Source: Corynebacterium haematomassiliense (lineage in GTDB: Bacteria > Actinomycetota > Actinomycetes > Mycobacteriales > Mycobacteriaceae). From it: a stretch of DNA of 64,000 nt. This document shows positions 63,730-64,000 of the stretch, piece after piece; position 1 is the stretch's first letter, and every line of letters starts with the position of its first letter. The translations under genes were made by a program, and so were the position numbers. The stretch spans positions 868,001 to 932,000 of the forward strand of contig NZ_JACDTZ010000001.1 of the NCBI RefSeq assembly GCF_013978595.1. Direction: 5' to 3'. A model generated the notes under the pieces. The model made no database searches. It was not told where the DNA came from and worked only from the letters and a program-made list of their open reading frames with translations.

Positions 63730-64000
63730 TTAGCGGGTGGGTTGGGGTGGGTTGAGTTTTTCAATGCAACGCACCCTCACGGGCGCGGCGCGGGGATTGC
63801 GTTCGATCTCCTCCGCCGGTGCTTTCTCCGCGCCGCGGGTGACGGTGCGGAACTCCGGCTCGGTGCCCGGCAAGTCCATCGGCAGGCCAACCGGGGTCTT
63901 GGAGGTGGTGAGCTCGTTGAACGCGGCTTTGACGATCTTGTCTTCCAGGGACTGGTAGCTCATGAACACCGCGCGCCCGCCGACACCGAGCAGGTCGGTG
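63730..64000 (-). CDS. rsmH: 16S rRNA m4C1402 methyltransferase, C-terminal part (partial)
   Basis: The last 89 residues of RsmH (MraW), running off the window end; the visible frame begins [20 protein letters not shown]. The segment [14 protein letters not shown] matches the family motif (usually ISFHSLEDRIVK), and the tail ends [20 protein letters not shown]. RsmH methylates N4 of C1402 in the 16S rRNA decoding centre. The gene is the usual first or second one of the dcw cluster; its start and SAM-binding motif lie outside the window. Confidence 0.92.
   Translation of the reverse strand, partial: TDLLGVGGRAVFMSYQSLEDKIVKAAFNELTTSKTPVGLPMDLPGTEPEFRTVTRGAEKAPAEEIERNPRAAPVRVRCIEKLNPPQPTR

Overview
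The window is chromosomal DNA of a high-GC actinobacterium, almost certainly a Corynebacterium. The main grounds are the content and order of the division and cell-wall (dcw) cluster, which runs on the minus strand as rsmH-ftsL-ftsI-murE-murF-mraY-murD-ftsW-murG-murC-ftsQ-ftsZ-pgeF-yggS-sepF-yggT-divIVA/wag31, followed by a T-box-controlled ileS. Also supporting this are the pyk-lgt-trpC-like block, the glgX/treY block, lspA-rluD-dnaE, GTG and TTG starts, and a DUF222/HNH gene. No tRNA, rRNA, insertion sequence, prophage or CRISPR array was recognised.

Layout. 1-756: end of an accessory locus with a frameshifted Imm51-like immunity gene. 757-1443: a 687-base non-coding stretch with twelve copies of a dyad, CTATGC-N4-GCATAG, many spaced exactly 34 bases apart. 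1444-10786 (minus): a remodelled histidine/tryptophan locus (small membrane protein, MFS transporter, HisH-like, inositol phosphatase-like, Trp-associated membrane protein, TrpC-like, lgt, pyk, UvrA-like). The true his genes expected in this neighbourhood (hisI, hisF, hisA, hisB, hisC, hisD) are absent, and the HisH-like and TrpC-like proteins have lost catalytic residues. 10888-21605: YbjN-like protein, lipoprotein, TetR regulator, glgX, exonuclease-BRCT protein, treY and a RelA/SpoT-domain protein. 21607-27426: S4 protein, YigZ, ilvA, a large secreted anchored protein and two Thr/Pro-rich secreted proteins. 27500-36804 (minus): lspA-rluD-hypothetical-MacAB-type efflux system-dnaE. 36877-42095: lipoproteins, asparaginase, DNA polymerase IV and a DUF222/HNH protein. 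42096-42650: a second array with seven copies of the same dyad, between the HNH promoter and the ileS terminator. 42651-64000: ileS with its T-box, then the dcw cluster, ending inside rsmH.

The dcw genes supply cytoplasmic muropeptide synthesis (MurC-F), lipid I/II synthesis (MraY, MurG), the septal synthase pair FtsW/FtsI, the divisome scaffold (FtsZ, SepF, FtsQ, FtsL) and the polar-growth organiser DivIVA. Many neighbours overlap by 1-11 bases or sit within a few bases, which points to long operons.

The most unusual content is the pair of dyad arrays about 41 kb apart. Their arms are invariant in 18 of 19 copies, the 4-base centre varies, and centre-to-centre distances fall into steps of about one helical turn (34, 45-46, 55, 65-67). 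This looks like a multi-site binding platform for an unidentified dimeric DNA-binding protein. Next in interest are the two neighbouring pseudoenzymes of the eroded his/trp locus, a translational T-box with a visible Shine-Dalgarno sequestrator, and a 14-bp hairpin between ftsQ and ftsZ.
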